Shown: positions 26,063-35,575, numbered from the stretch's first letter. The stretch: DNA of 64,000 nt from JACOTV01 sp964579395 (GCA_964579395.1 CAZOFT010000001.1:62001-126000); one strand, 5' to 3'. Notes: generated by a model not told the origin, from the letters alone. Numbers and translations are program-made.

Positions 26063-27592
26063 ATGATAAAACGAGTTATCGCTATCGGATTTTTGGCCAT
26101 TTTGGGGCTTCTGCTGTTTTCAGCAACCATTCGTGGTGTGCCAGGAAACCTGGATGAGGTCACCCAAATGGGTCCACTCACCGTACCCGGCGGACCGTTT
26201 GAGTCATCACATGAACGCGCGCCGTACGCAGAAATGCTTGCGATCAAAGATCGCGGCACTATCGAACTCGGCAAAGACTTAGCAGACTTTGGTGCTCCTG
26301 ACGTGGGATACGAAGGAAATAAATACTTCAGCTTTTTCCCTTCAGGCATCGCTGTTGTGACACTTGCCGGATACACCTTGGGATCGCAGATAGGGATCGG
26401 CCAAGTAAGCGCATACTTTGTCATGAGTCTCATCTCGATCATCACTATGATCACAATCTTCTTGATTTGTCGAGACACATTTAAGTTGCCAATTTGGGCA
26501 TCCATGGCGGCGCCTGTTTTGTTTGCATTTGGTACTCCTGCATGGAGTTATTCAATCACTATCTATCAACATGCTGTGGCTGCTTGTTTTGCCATGCTCA
26601 TGTTCTACTTTACCTGGCGCTATCGCCAGCGCGGCAAATACAACTACATCTGGGCTGCATTAGTTTGGACACTATACGGATCGTCTCTGTTTTTTGATTA
26701 TCCAAACGCAGTCCTCCTTATGCCGAACATGCTGTATCTCTTGCTGAGCTCATTCCGTGTCCGCCGCTACCACGAAGGACAACGAGTTGCATTTAGCTTT
26801 AACACAGCAATCGTAACCACCATGATCTTTTTTGTCATGATCGTCGGATACTTGGGGTATCACAACACCAAATACTTCGGCAGCTGGAACACCATCGCAA
26901 ACACCCTGACTCGCTATACACCGGGTACTGAAACGAAAGTAGAAGTAGTGCCGCATGCTGAGCGACTGAGCCGCGTCGGAAAAGCCCTCACGGAAGAGCT
27001 ATTTCCAACCGGTGTCGGTATCTTGCTCTTTGGGCTTGATAAAGGACTTTTCTTGTTTTCACCGGTACTGCTTATGGCAGCGCTTGGATACCTGGCACTA
27101 TGGAAAAACAATCGCAATATGGAGCTTGGCGTACTAGCCACTCTTCCTGCATTTAATCTGTTTGTGTATGCCAGCTTTGGAGATCCGTATGGCGGTTGGG
27201 CATTTGGTCCTCGCTATCTGGTTCCTGCCATGGCCTCGCTTTCCATTCTCACCGTGATCGGTCTTCAGGGCGCACGTTTGAACTGGCTGCGACGTTTGGC
27301 ATTTATGCTTCTTTTTATCGTCTCATCAGCTATTGCTGCCGCAGGAGCGTTGACCAGCAATCTTATCCCACCAAAAGTTGAGGCAGATTATTTGAAGATT
27401 CCGTACTACAACTTTTTGCACAATTTTGACCTGATTTTCAAAAACCAATCGGCAAGCTTTTTATACAATACCACGTTCCACACCCAACTTAATCTCGAAC
27501 AGTATGCGCTTGTGTTGTGGGGTACATTAATTGCTACAATGTTTGTTCTTGTTTTGGTTCTACCATTTTTTGACCGTAAAAAAGCCGCATGA
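26063..27592 (+). CDS. Polytopic GT-C-like membrane protein
   Basis: The 509-residue product has about ten to twelve hydrophobic helices and a first extracytoplasmic loop with acidic residues (NLDEVTQ, SHERAPY), the pattern of GT-C transferases that use polyprenyl-linked sugars. I see no strongly diagnostic motif, so the call rests on topology and context: the next gene encodes a clearer GT-C protein and overlaps it by ATGA. TATAAT at 26046-26051 lies 11 nt before the ATG. It may transfer sugars to surface polymers or proteins outside the membrane. Confidence 0.6.
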   Translation: MIKRVIAIGFLAILGLLLFSATIRGVPGNLDEVTQMGPLTVPGGPFESSHERAPYAEMLAIKDRGTIELGKDLADFGAPDVGYEGNKYFSFFPSGIAVVTLAGYTLGSQIGIGQVSAYFVMSLISIITMITIFLICRDTFKLPIWASMAAPVLFAFGTPAWSYSITIYQHAVAACFAMLMFYFTWRYRQRGKYNYIWAALVWTLYGSSLFFDYPNAVLLMPNMLYLLLSSFRVRRYHEGQRVAFSFNTAIVTTMIFFVMIVGYLGYHNTKYFGSWNTIANTLTRYTPGTETKVEVVPHAERLSRVGKALTEELFPTGVGILLFGLDKGLFLFSPVLLMAALGYLALWKNNRNMELGVLATLPAFNLFVYASFGDPYGGWAFGPRYLVPAMASLSILTVIGLQGARLNWLRRLAFMLLFIVSSAIAAAGALTSNLIPPKVEADYLKIPYYNFLHNFDLIFKNQSASFLYNTTFHTQLNLEQYALVLWGTLIATMFVLVLVLPFFDRKKAA

Positions 27593-29259
27593 AACTCGCA
27601 CTGATTATCGATTTAGGGAAGCTCAACGCATACGGGAAACACCTGGAGCGTCGCTTTGGATGGAATAAAATAATCGGATTTATCGCCACGATACTTGCCA
27701 TCATGGCTACATCATGGAGTTATTACAACGACGTAATCGTATCATATGGTGATGCAGAATCTCATTTGAATATTGCAAAACGCGTAATCTCCAGCATTAC
27801 ACCGGGATTCGCGCAACTGGGAGGTATTTGGCTTCCGGTCCCGCATATCATGATGGTGCCGTTTGTTTGGAATGATTTTCTGTGGCGCACCGGCCTTGGC
27901 GGAGCAATCGTCTCTGGGTTTTGTTATGTGGTCAGCTCGATTTATCTATTCAAGCTTCTGAAGTCCTTGACTCGCAGCACCATGCCTGCCGTGTTTGGTG
28001 CGTTCGTATTTATGACCAATCCGAATGTACTCTATCTACAAAGTACGCCGATGACTGAACTTCCGCTTCTCATGTTTTTCACTTTGTCATCGTATTATTT
28101 CGTACAGTTTCTTCTCAATGACCGACGATTACTGCACCTCATCGCCGCAGCATTTTTTGGCTTTTTAGCTACGCTTTCACGCTATGACGGATGGTTTCTT
28201 GTCTTAGTTGAAGCTGGAGCACTTGTACTCTATTACCTGCCGAAAATATGGAAAGATCGTCGCACCTATTGGCCGATGCTTCAGGGTAAATTCATCACAT
28301 TTGCGACTCCGGCATTTTTCGGTATTCTCATCTGGTTTGTCTGGGATTACCTTATCTTGGGTGATCCGTTTTACTTCACCAACAGTCAATTCTCAGCAAA
28401 GACCCAACAGGAAAGCTGGTATTTGCGCGGTGAACTACCGGCCTATCACGACATCTGGCAGTCCATTTTATACTATGTGGTCACTGCCATGAGTAATGTC
28501 GGCGTACTGCTTTTCATCTTTGCCGTCGCTGGATGTATCGCGTATCTTCGTGACAAGACTCAGCGCCATCGCCTACTTATTGCACTTGTTATGGGCGTAC
28601 CGTTTATTTTCTATATCGTAACGCTTTGGCTTGGACAATCAGTTATCTTTATTCCGCACATCACACCAAAAACATTTGAATGGCGACTGTTTAATGTTCG
28701 CTATGGTGTCATGGCATTACCGTTTGCAGCATTTTTTGCCGGATACTTATTTTTCCGTACCAAATCTGCCGGACGCGGTGTGCTTTTGTTGATGATGTTT
28801 TTCCAACTACTTTTGTTCGCTGTCGGCTACTCGCCAGTTATTTCGTTGGCAGACGGTGTTGAAGGACTTTCACACGCCAAACGCCCGGATGCAGAGCAGT
28901 GGATCAAGACACACTATGACGGAGGCATGGTGCTTATGGACGATTATGCACGCACCATCAGTATCGTTCGCTCGGGTATTCCAATGAGTGCATCCATCTA
29001 TGTCGGTAATCATCCGTACTGGGATGATTCGCTTCGTGCCCCTGAACGATATGCCACGTGGATTGTCATGCAAAAAAGTGACACCATCTGGACAACATTG
29101 TATGAAAATCCTAAGATGCAGTCACACCTGTACAAGCATTTTCAAAAAGCATACACATCGCCTGAGATTCTGATTTTTAAACGCATAAAACCCCTTACTG
29201 AAGACCCCAAAGATATTAAAAACAAGTATCATCCGGACACGGTCAAACTCTCATTCTGA
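27589..29259 (+). CDS. GT-C glycosyltransferase (ArnT/PMT-like, GT39 family)
   Basis: The 556-residue membrane protein has an N-terminal helix, then a loop with YGDAESHLN near residues 53-61, the position of the catalytic acidic residues in ArnT/PMT-type enzymes, and about ten further helices. The C-terminal 130 residues look soluble (DAEQWIKTHYD onward) and extracytoplasmic. Such enzymes take a sugar from polyprenyl phosphate, which the DPM1-like enzymes encoded at 12613-15470 could charge. It is translationally coupled to the preceding membrane protein. Confidence 0.72.
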   Translation: MKLALIIDLGKLNAYGKHLERRFGWNKIIGFIATILAIMATSWSYYNDVIVSYGDAESHLNIAKRVISSITPGFAQLGGIWLPVPHIMMVPFVWNDFLWRTGLGGAIVSGFCYVVSSIYLFKLLKSLTRSTMPAVFGAFVFMTNPNVLYLQSTPMTELPLLMFFTLSSYYFVQFLLNDRRLLHLIAAAFFGFLATLSRYDGWFLVLVEAGALVLYYLPKIWKDRRTYWPMLQGKFITFATPAFFGILIWFVWDYLILGDPFYFTNSQFSAKTQQESWYLRGELPAYHDIWQSILYYVVTAMSNVGVLLFIFAVAGCIAYLRDKTQRHRLLIALVMGVPFIFYIVTLWLGQSVIFIPHITPKTFEWRLFNVRYGVMALPFAAFFAGYLFFRTKSAGRGVLLLMMFFQLLLFAVGYSPVISLADGVEGLSHAKRPDAEQWIKTHYDGGMVLMDDYARTISIVRSGIPMSASIYVGNHPYWDDSLRAPERYATWIVMQKSDTIWTTLYENPKMQSHLYKHFQKAYTSPEILIFKRIKPLTEDPKDIKNKYHPDTVKLSF

Positions 29260-29293
29260 CAGCAGAAACGCACTATATATACTGCAACTGCAC

Positions 29294-29322
29294 TTGTCAA
29301 AGGACGATCGAACGGGTAGGAT
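29294..29322 (+). promoter_or_regulatory. Promoter of the TIM-barrel protein gene
   Basis: TTGTCA (29294-29299) and TAGGAT (29317-29322) are exactly 17 nt apart. The predicted start near 29329 lies downstream of ATG 29325, which favours ATG 29334 as the real start codon of the next gene. Confidence 0.6.
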
Positions 29323-29333
29323 AGATGGAACTC

Positions 29334-30596
29334 ATGAACATCTCACGTAGTATTGGTATCGGCATATTGATAATTGCAACCCTGATATGGGGAGTTTTTG
29401 CTGTGGAGGCAACGGTCCCTGAACAAAAGGAGCGTTTTTTTGATGTTGTGTCATTTGACACGATGAAGCTCTCACGAGACGGTGCACGCAATCCGGATGT
29501 GACGAAGCAGATTCCGCAACTGGTGTCGTCGCTTGAAAAACTGCATCCGACTCATGTGGCAATCGGTACTCCGTACAATGAAGAGTTTGTTCCTTTGATG
29601 AAAAAATGGACCGGCGAGATTCATACCCGCGGGATGAATGTGTGGTTTCGTGGTAACTTCAGCCAATGGGAAGATTGGTTTGATTACGGTCGCATGGAGC
29701 ACCCGGAAGACCACATCCAACTAACTTACGATTACATCACGAAACACCCCGAACTCTTCCGAGACGGCGATATATTCACCCCTGTTCCTGAGCCGGAAAA
29801 CGGCGGATTCGGTGACCCCCGATTTACGGAAGAATCCAAACAAAAGTTTTTTGACTTTTTGCCCAAGTCCTATGCCAAATGCCAGGAAGCATTTAAAAAG
29901 ATTCGCAAAAATGTAACCTGCGGATACTACTCGGTAAATGGTGATGTGGCCAAACTGTTTACCCGCGAAGATGTACAAAAAATCGGCAACATTCTGGCAA
30001 TTGATCATTATGTAGCTGCGCCTGAGCGCCTTATCGCTGACGCAAAAGAACTGCATGAAAACACTGGAGCTGATATCATCCTTGGCGAGTATGGTGCACC
30101 CATCCCGGATATTCATGGCGATCTGACAGAAGACGAGCAGGCAGCGCTCATTGAAAAAAATATGCTGGCAATTGCCGAGAATAAAGACTTTATTCGCGGT
30201 GTCAATTATTGGACCACATTCGGTGGATCAACGCGCATTTTTGAAGCGATTGATGAGCCGAAAAAAGCAGCTGCTGTGATGAAAAAATACTACAAACCAG
30301 TTGTGGTCGAAGGCTCAGTAATTGATGCATTTGGTCTTCCCATAAAAGGTGCGCAAGTCCAGATTCAACCGTTTTCCAGCGTAGAAACTGATACATTTGG
30401 CAGCTACACAGCGCTCACTACAGAAGATCATCTGCAGATGACCACGAGCATGCCGGGATATAAAGCAGTCACGAAGTCAGTTCATGTAGGCAGCGATCAC
30501 ACTGCTCATCTGAGCGTACAACTGGAGCCCCAACACCCGGGCATTCTCTACACACTGCGCCTCTTGCTGTCCCGCGCAATCCAAATCTTCCGCTGA
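29334..30596 (+). CDS. Extracytoplasmic TIM-barrel (glycoside hydrolase-like) protein with CnaB-like tail
   Basis: The 420-residue product has an N-terminal signal anchor (about residues 6-25), a domain of about 290 residues that reads like a clan-A glycosidase barrel, and a C-terminal beta domain (VVEGSVIDAFGLPIKGA, VETDTFGSYT) of the carboxypeptidase-regulatory/CnaB type. Candidate catalytic Glu residues lie in PVPEPENGG and in LGEYGAP. The substrate is unknown and the family call is structural inference. ATG 29325 is also in frame, but the promoter position favours 29334. It ends the glycan locus and could trim or bind the exported polymer. Confidence 0.6.
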   Translation: MNISRSIGIGILIIATLIWGVFAVEATVPEQKERFFDVVSFDTMKLSRDGARNPDVTKQIPQLVSSLEKLHPTHVAIGTPYNEEFVPLMKKWTGEIHTRGMNVWFRGNFSQWEDWFDYGRMEHPEDHIQLTYDYITKHPELFRDGDIFTPVPEPENGGFGDPRFTEESKQKFFDFLPKSYAKCQEAFKKIRKNVTCGYYSVNGDVAKLFTREDVQKIGNILAIDHYVAAPERLIADAKELHENTGADIILGEYGAPIPDIHGDLTEDEQAALIEKNMLAIAENKDFIRGVNYWTTFGGSTRIFEAIDEPKKAAAVMKKYYKPVVVEGSVIDAFGLPIKGAQVQIQPFSSVETDTFGSYTALTTEDHLQMTTSMPGYKAVTKSVHVGSDHTAHLSVQLEPQHPGILYTLRLLLSRAIQIFR

Positions 30597-30666
30597 TCAC
30601 ATACTCTCGGCCTACTCATCTGTATAATTCACGTTTTAGAAACCTCACTATAGGGTATAATGTAGC

Positions 30667-32280
30667 ATGACAAATACGGAACGTCGCGGTCTTCATCTTC
30701 CTCTTCCTCAACTTCCAAAAGTGTACATAGGATCGCTCGAAGAACCCCAATCACCACCCCCAGAGATCCATACAGCTCTAGAGCAAGAGGTGCTGGCCGA
30801 CCTCACATTGGCTGACACCATCTCCGAATACCACTGGATTTTTAGTGTCACCGGCCTTCCCACAAAAGTGTTTGAACCACTTAATCGACCTCCGCGAAAA
30901 GGAGCTCCCCGGTTTGTGGATAGACTGCTCAAAGAAGGGGAGTATCATACGCATTATCACTACACTCAGGCAGAATACACTGATGAGGCCATATATCACG
31001 GTCATGCAATCGCTACCTCTAAGCAGACTCGGGATGTGTTGAAACCCTGTAAAATCACCGCAAAACAAAGACGCCGCGCTATCAATTCTATTGGCATCTT
31101 GACAGCCCCCGCTATGGTTGCCGAGTTGAACGGGTATGTAATTGGCGATATCCTTACGAGCTCAGACAATCGGATACGCGAGCATGCAGCAGAATGGTGG
31201 CCGGGGTATGTTGAGGCGATGAAGCAAGCAAGCGCCCCAGCAGAAGACCCCGATCACACAGATGACAGCAGAACGCCCCTTGTGACAATCGCTGATACTC
31301 CACTGGCGACTAATACTCCACTGATGAAGCGCGCGCATGAAGAATGCCTCAGAATGACCGCCTCTCTTTCGCTATGGAATACATTCATACCTATTCAAGA
31401 CATCATGCAACGCGATGCGCAAGCTTTAGTTACTGAGGCGCAATCCGACACACCTGTGATGCAAACCAACCTCATTTTTAAACAACTGCGCGCTTTTTCT
31501 GATGCATGCCGCAAATATCGGCTCTTTATACAAGAAGGGGCATCTGCTTTATTTGACCCGACACATCCGGGACATGAGCAGGTTGCAGACGCCGTAAGAC
31601 AAATTGATACTGAGGAGTTTTTTGATGAATTTATTATTATGGTTGCGGGAGGGCATGAATTGATGGGCGCAGAACGATTTGCGCATAACATGAATCAGCT
31701 ACGCACCTACCTGGCTGAGCATCCGGAGGAAGCAGAAGATCCGTTGTATACTGAGATGACAAGCACAGTGGACAGCTTTGTCGAACTGAATAAATGGATC
31801 AACTTGGATTACTCCGGCGTTCCGGAAGACAATGGTGAAGAGCTCCCATCCGAGACTCCGCAGCCGCGCCAACAGTACATTTACCCGGCAATAAAACCGG
31901 CCAACCAACCCACCGAGCCGACCGGACGAAAGCGCAAACATCACATACACCCTGTGCAAGAAACCGAACAACTCGATCGCGCAGCTGAGTGGATAGAACA
32001 GGCGAACCGCGCGATAACCCCCGTAGACACAGACAGTGTAATAGAAGGACTTGCCGACATGTCACCTGACGAACGAGAATACATACTCAGCAAGCTGCAG
32101 CAGTACGAGATCGGAGGGTCTGGGATGCGCAAACTCCAAGACTCGAGAGGCTTTTTTCGCTTCAGAGTGGGTAAAACGCGCATTCTTTTTGAACTGACAG
32201 ATGGCATGCTTACATTTCACAGTATGCGAATGCGCGATGATACCACCTATGATCGACTTCGGAAACGGGGAACAATATGA
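30667..32280 (+). CDS. Large protein of unknown function with C-terminal RelE/ParE-like domain
   Basis: The first 450 residues of this 537-residue product match nothing I recognise: they are mainly helical and charged, with a Pro/Glu-rich linker at about 375-430. The last 80 residues have the RelE/ParE layout: helices (SPDEREYILSKLQQY), then a MRKLQDSRGFFRFRVGKTR strand pair, then ILFELTDGMLTFHSMRMR, then a basic end with Tyr and Arg (TYDRLRKRG). RelE toxins cleave mRNA in the ribosome A site using such Arg/Tyr residues. No antitoxin-sized gene adjoins it. TATAAT (30656-30661) ends 5 nt before the ATG. Function is open. Confidence 0.6.
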   Translation: MTNTERRGLHLPLPQLPKVYIGSLEEPQSPPPEIHTALEQEVLADLTLADTISEYHWIFSVTGLPTKVFEPLNRPPRKGAPRFVDRLLKEGEYHTHYHYTQAEYTDEAIYHGHAIATSKQTRDVLKPCKITAKQRRRAINSIGILTAPAMVAELNGYVIGDILTSSDNRIREHAAEWWPGYVEAMKQASAPAEDPDHTDDSRTPLVTIADTPLATNTPLMKRAHEECLRMTASLSLWNTFIPIQDIMQRDAQALVTEAQSDTPVMQTNLIFKQLRAFSDACRKYRLFIQEGASALFDPTHPGHEQVADAVRQIDTEEFFDEFIIMVAGGHELMGAERFAHNMNQLRTYLAEHPEEAEDPLYTEMTSTVDSFVELNKWINLDYSGVPEDNGEELPSETPQPRQQYIYPAIKPANQPTEPTGRKRKHHIHPVQETEQLDRAAEWIEQANRAITPVDTDSVIEGLADMSPDEREYILSKLQQYEIGGSGMRKLQDSRGFFRFRVGKTRILFELTDGMLTFHSMRMRDDTTYDRLRKRGTI

Positions 32281-32299
32281 CTTTTTGACCTCAATCTGC

Positions 32300-32368
32300 T
32301 ATAATTACTACCAGTCATACATCCGTATTGCTTCAAGGGCACAGGAGTAAGCACGCGGATGTTTTTTA
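32300..32368 (+). promoter_or_regulatory. TATAAT box and terminator-like leader hairpin upstream of typA
   Basis: TATAAT at 32300-32305 is followed by a two-step stem-loop: ACATCCG (32319-32325) pairs with CGGATGT (32356-32362) and TGCTT (32329-32333) with AAGCA (32349-32353). Six T residues (32362-32367) follow immediately. It could terminate the upstream gene's transcript, attenuate typA, or end a short RNA of about 55 nt. The loop contains AGGAG. Confidence 0.55.
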
Positions 32369-32392
32369 TTGTTGTAAAAGTCTCTTTATACT

Positions 32393-34219
32393 ATGCAGAT
32401 TCGTAATGTAGCCATCATCGCCCACGTAGATCATGGAAAAACCACCCTTGTTGATGCTCTTTTGAAACAAACTCACACCTTCCGTGACAATCAAAAAGAG
32501 ATGTCTCAGACACTCATCATGGATTCAAATGATCTTGAGCGCGAAAAAGGCATTACCATCCTGTCAAAAAACACCTCCGTATTTTATAAAGACACCAAAA
32601 TCAACATCATCGACACTCCCGGCCACGCAGACTTTGGTGGTGAAGTAGAGCGCGTACTCAATATGGCAAGCGCTGCAATTCTATTGGTCGACTCAGCAGA
32701 AGGCCCGCTTCCGCAGACCAAATTCGTACTGAAAAAGGCACTCGAAGCAAACCTGAAGATCATTCTGCTCATCAACAAAATTGATAAAAAAGATGCCCGT
32801 CCGGCAGAAATCATCACCGAAGCAGAACACCTCTTTTTGGAGCTTGCCCATGATGAATCTCATCTGAATTTCACGACGCTGTACGCAGTCGGGCGCGACG
32901 GAAAAGTGTTTGCCGAGCTTCCTGATTCTTATGACGAATCTACCCCCGGCGACTTGACCCCGCTCTTTGACACCATTCTTGATGAGGTACCTGACGTGGC
33001 CACTGATGAATCTGAACCGTTTCAAATGCTCATTTCGACACTGGATGCCGACGCATATGTAGGCAAACTGTGTATCGGTCGCGTCAATCGCGGTAGCCTG
33101 AACAAAGGAGACAATGTAGCGCTTGTTGAAGACGGAACAGTCGTAAGCACGAATAAGGTAATGAAGCTGTACACCAGCGAAGGCTTGGCCCGCACCGAAG
33201 TGGATCGTGTGGTGGCAGGCGATATCGTCGCCATCGCAGGCATTCCTCAGCTGACCATCGGCCAGACCATTTCTGACCCGGCACATCCGGAATCACTTCC
33301 CACAATCGAGATTGAAGATCCGACAATTCGCATCACTATCGGCCCCAACACCAGTCCCTTTGCCGGACGTGAAGGAAAATACACCACGTCACGCCAGATC
33401 AAAGAGCGCCTCAGCAAAGAAGTCGAGACCAATCTTGGTCTTCGTGTCGAGCCGGATCCTGAAGGAATCAACTTTATCGTGAGTGGTCGTGGCGAACTCC
33501 ATCTTTCAGTGCTGATTGAAACCATGCGCCGTGAAGGGTTTGAACTGCAGGCCTCACGACCGCAAGTCATCATCAAAGAGATCGACGGAAAAATGTGCGA
33601 ACCGTATGAAGAAGTTACGATCGACGTGCCGCAAGAACATACCGGCGTTGTATCTGAGGAATTCGGACGCCGCAAGGCCCGCATGTTGGACATGACCACT
33701 GATTCCAATAATAACACGCGTTTGGTATACGTGATCTCAAGTCAGAATCTGTTGGGTATCCGCAATGTCTTGCTCACCAAAACGCGTGGAACTGCAATAT
33801 TAAACACGTTCTTTTTGGGATACGAGCCAAAAGGAAGTAAGATGGATTCACTTCGCAATGGTGCTTTGATCAGCTCACAGACCGGACAGACCCTGACATA
33901 CGGACTACTCAACGCCCAAGAGCGTGGCACGCTCTTTGTCGGCACCGGAGTAGAAGTGTATGAAGGTATGGTGATCGGTGTCTCAAGCCGCGAACAGGAT
34001 CTTGAGGTAAACGCTTGCCGTGCCAAACAACTCACCAACAACCGCTCATCCGGTGAGGGAGTATCTGATGCTCTGACTCCTCCTACTATCATGTCGCTTG
34101 AACAGTGCCTTGATTTTATCGGAGATGACGAGCTCTTGGAGGTTACCCCAGCATCGCTTCGCCTTCGCAAGCGGTACCTGACTGAAGTCGAGCGTCGCCG
34201 ACATTCACGCTCATCATAA
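32393..34219 (+). CDS. typA: Ribosome-associated GTPase TypA/BipA
   Basis: TypA is a translation-factor GTPase acting in ribosome assembly and stress. The 608-residue product has G1 AHVDHGKT at residues 10-17, the G3 segment DTPGHADF and G4 NKIDK, followed by domains II, III and V and the TypA-specific C-terminal region with NNRSSGEG. Length matches the family. The only reasonable start gives MQIRNVAIIAHVDHG; a TATACT directly abuts this ATG and is too close to serve as its -10 box. The upstream TATAAT and hairpin leader are the more likely control region. Confidence 0.95.
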   Translation: MQIRNVAIIAHVDHGKTTLVDALLKQTHTFRDNQKEMSQTLIMDSNDLEREKGITILSKNTSVFYKDTKINIIDTPGHADFGGEVERVLNMASAAILLVDSAEGPLPQTKFVLKKALEANLKIILLINKIDKKDARPAEIITEAEHLFLELAHDESHLNFTTLYAVGRDGKVFAELPDSYDESTPGDLTPLFDTILDEVPDVATDESEPFQMLISTLDADAYVGKLCIGRVNRGSLNKGDNVALVEDGTVVSTNKVMKLYTSEGLARTEVDRVVAGDIVAIAGIPQLTIGQTISDPAHPESLPTIEIEDPTIRITIGPNTSPFAGREGKYTTSRQIKERLSKEVETNLGLRVEPDPEGINFIVSGRGELHLSVLIETMRREGFELQASRPQVIIKEIDGKMCEPYEEVTIDVPQEHTGVVSEEFGRRKARMLDMTTDSNNNTRLVYVISSQNLLGIRNVLLTKTRGTAILNTFFLGYEPKGSKMDSLRNGALISSQTGQTLTYGLLNAQERGTLFVGTGVEVYEGMVIGVSSREQDLEVNACRAKQLTNNRSSGEGVSDALTPPTIMSLEQCLDFIGDDELLEVTPASLRLRKRYLTEVERRRHSRSS

Positions 34220-34250
34220 CCCGCAACACGCCCATCTTTTTCTCTATCGC

Positions 34251-34286
34251 TTGACAACGTAAACGTTTGTTCACTATACTAGACGT
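34251..34286 (+). promoter_or_regulatory. Promoter and candidate operator of the LexA-like gene
   Basis: TTGACA (34251-34256) and TATACT (34275-34280) are 18 nt apart, and the -10 box ends 6 nt before ATG 34287. The palindrome AAACGTTT (34261-34268) lies between them, within a looser dyad running from GACAAC to TTGTTC. Such a position would let the repressor block its own promoter. Confidence 0.6.
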
Positions 34287-34856
34287 ATGTTGGAAAAACG
34301 TCTTGCCGCTATCAAAAAGTTTTACTCACAAAACAAACGACTTCCTTCGTATGAAGAGATGCTCAAGCTGTTTGATGTCTCATCCAAAAACTCCGTTTTT
34401 AAGGTGGTTCACCAACTGATTGAACAGGGGTTTTTAAATAAAGCAGAAGGAAAGCTTGCACCGACGTCACAGTTTTTTGCATTGCCACTGCTGGGACTTG
34501 TAAAAGCCGGGTACCCGATCTTATCAGAAGAGCAGAAAAAATATCTGACGCTGGATGAGTACCTTATTGAAGATCCGACCAGTTCATTTTTGTTGACCGT
34601 CTCTGGAGATTCACTCATTGAGCTGGGGATTTATGACGGCGATATTGTGATTATAAAGCGGGGGAGCACTGTGCGTCCCGGCATGATCATTCTTGCAGAG
34701 ATTGACGGCCAGTGGACACTCAAGATTTATCGCATGGATAAAAATACCAACCGACCATATCTGGAGTCAGCCAACAATAATTATCCACCCTTTTTCCCAA
34801 AGCGTGAATTGAAGATTCACGGCACGGTACAGGCGGTCATTCGCAAACTCCACTAA
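34287..34856 (+). CDS. LexA-like self-cleaving transcriptional repressor (S24 family)
   Basis: The 189-residue product has a winged-helix DNA-binding domain (residues 1-60, RLPSYEEMLKLFDVSSKNSV) and a C-terminal S24 peptidase domain. The scissile Ala-Gly is visible at 74-75 (VKAGYP), the catalytic Ser at 109 (SGDSL) and the catalytic Lys at 146 (TLKIYRM). LexA cleaves itself when RecA is activated by DNA damage. A shorter or degenerate HTH and no linked recA leave open whether it is LexA proper or a related stress repressor. The predicted message is leaderless. Confidence 0.85.
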   Translation: MLEKRLAAIKKFYSQNKRLPSYEEMLKLFDVSSKNSVFKVVHQLIEQGFLNKAEGKLAPTSQFFALPLLGLVKAGYPILSEEQKKYLTLDEYLIEDPTSSFLLTVSGDSLIELGIYDGDIVIIKRGSTVRPGMIILAEIDGQWTLKIYRMDKNTNRPYLESANNNYPPFFPKRELKIHGTVQAVIRKLH

Positions 34857-34861
34857 GATAC

Positions 34862-35500
34862 TTACGCGTGCAATGCGACATCTGCATCGTCATCCGGCAG
34901 CGGTACGTTGTTGACTACACGCATTCCATGTAGGCTATGTAAGTGTCGCGTCAGGTTTGACAGCGCCGTGGCAAATGTCTCTTTGCGCCAGGCGCCATAT
35001 GCTGCACCGATGCCATCTCCTTGCCCAAGCGCTGACTGCAGTGTGTGAAGACGTTCAGATAATCTTGCTGCGACAGTATCATCGGAAATCGTTACCACCC
35101 GCTTGAGTTCTCGCACAAGCACATCTTCATCACGACCCTGTATAAACAACGGTCGGCCGACAAAGGCATCATCTGCACTCATCCATGTCAGCACGTCGTG
35201 CCGGCCCACCACATGAGTTGTATGTATCGTGCCGGTTGCGTATTTGTCCACTACATGCAGCATAGGGCGCTCGCCACCATGTGCATAGGTGTTTCTGATA
35301 TATGCAGTGCCCATCGCGTCACTTTCAAGCGCAGTACAGGCTGGCGTCACACCGTCTTCATTGGTCTGAGAATGCAGGATGAGCGACTCCATGCGATAGT
35401 AATCCGGGTGAATACGCGTCACCTCACTTTGTCCGGGTCGGTACAGATTCGGCACATACACTTCTTCCGGGCGTCGTGGTCGTTTTCGTCGTTCTTTCAT
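34862..35500 (-). CDS. Protein of unknown function
   Basis: The 212-residue product is not a family I recognise. The N-terminus is very basic (KERRKRPRRPEE), then comes a mixed region with His and Asp residues and a helical C-terminal third ending in an acidic tail. No signal peptide or membrane segment is visible. ATG 35500 is chosen over a TTG three codons upstream. A TATAAT box at 35527-35522 lies 21 nt before the ATG. It ends 5 nt from the convergent LexA-like gene. Confidence 0.55.
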   Translation of the reverse strand: MKERRKRPRRPEEVYVPNLYRPGQSEVTRIHPDYYRMESLILHSQTNEDGVTPACTALESDAMGTAYIRNTYAHGGERPMLHVVDKYATGTIHTTHVVGRHDVLTWMSADDAFVGRPLFIQGRDEDVLVRELKRVVTISDDTVAARLSERLHTLQSALGQGDGIGAAYGAWRKETFATALSNLTRHLHSLHGMRVVNNVPLPDDDADVALHA

Positions 35501-35575
35501 AGTGGTCAAAATAAACTATGGATTATAATATCAATTCAAACTGAATAGTGCTTGAATTTTTCCTGACAGGAAACA

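Noticed and set aside
32387..32392. TATACT as the -10 box of typA
   Set aside because: It touches the ATG, so transcription would start inside the coding region.
33247..33717. A long minus-strand frame inside typA, with others like it at 33742-34257 and 52323-52877
   Set aside because: These lie fully inside strong plus-strand genes with recognised motifs and match nothing themselves.
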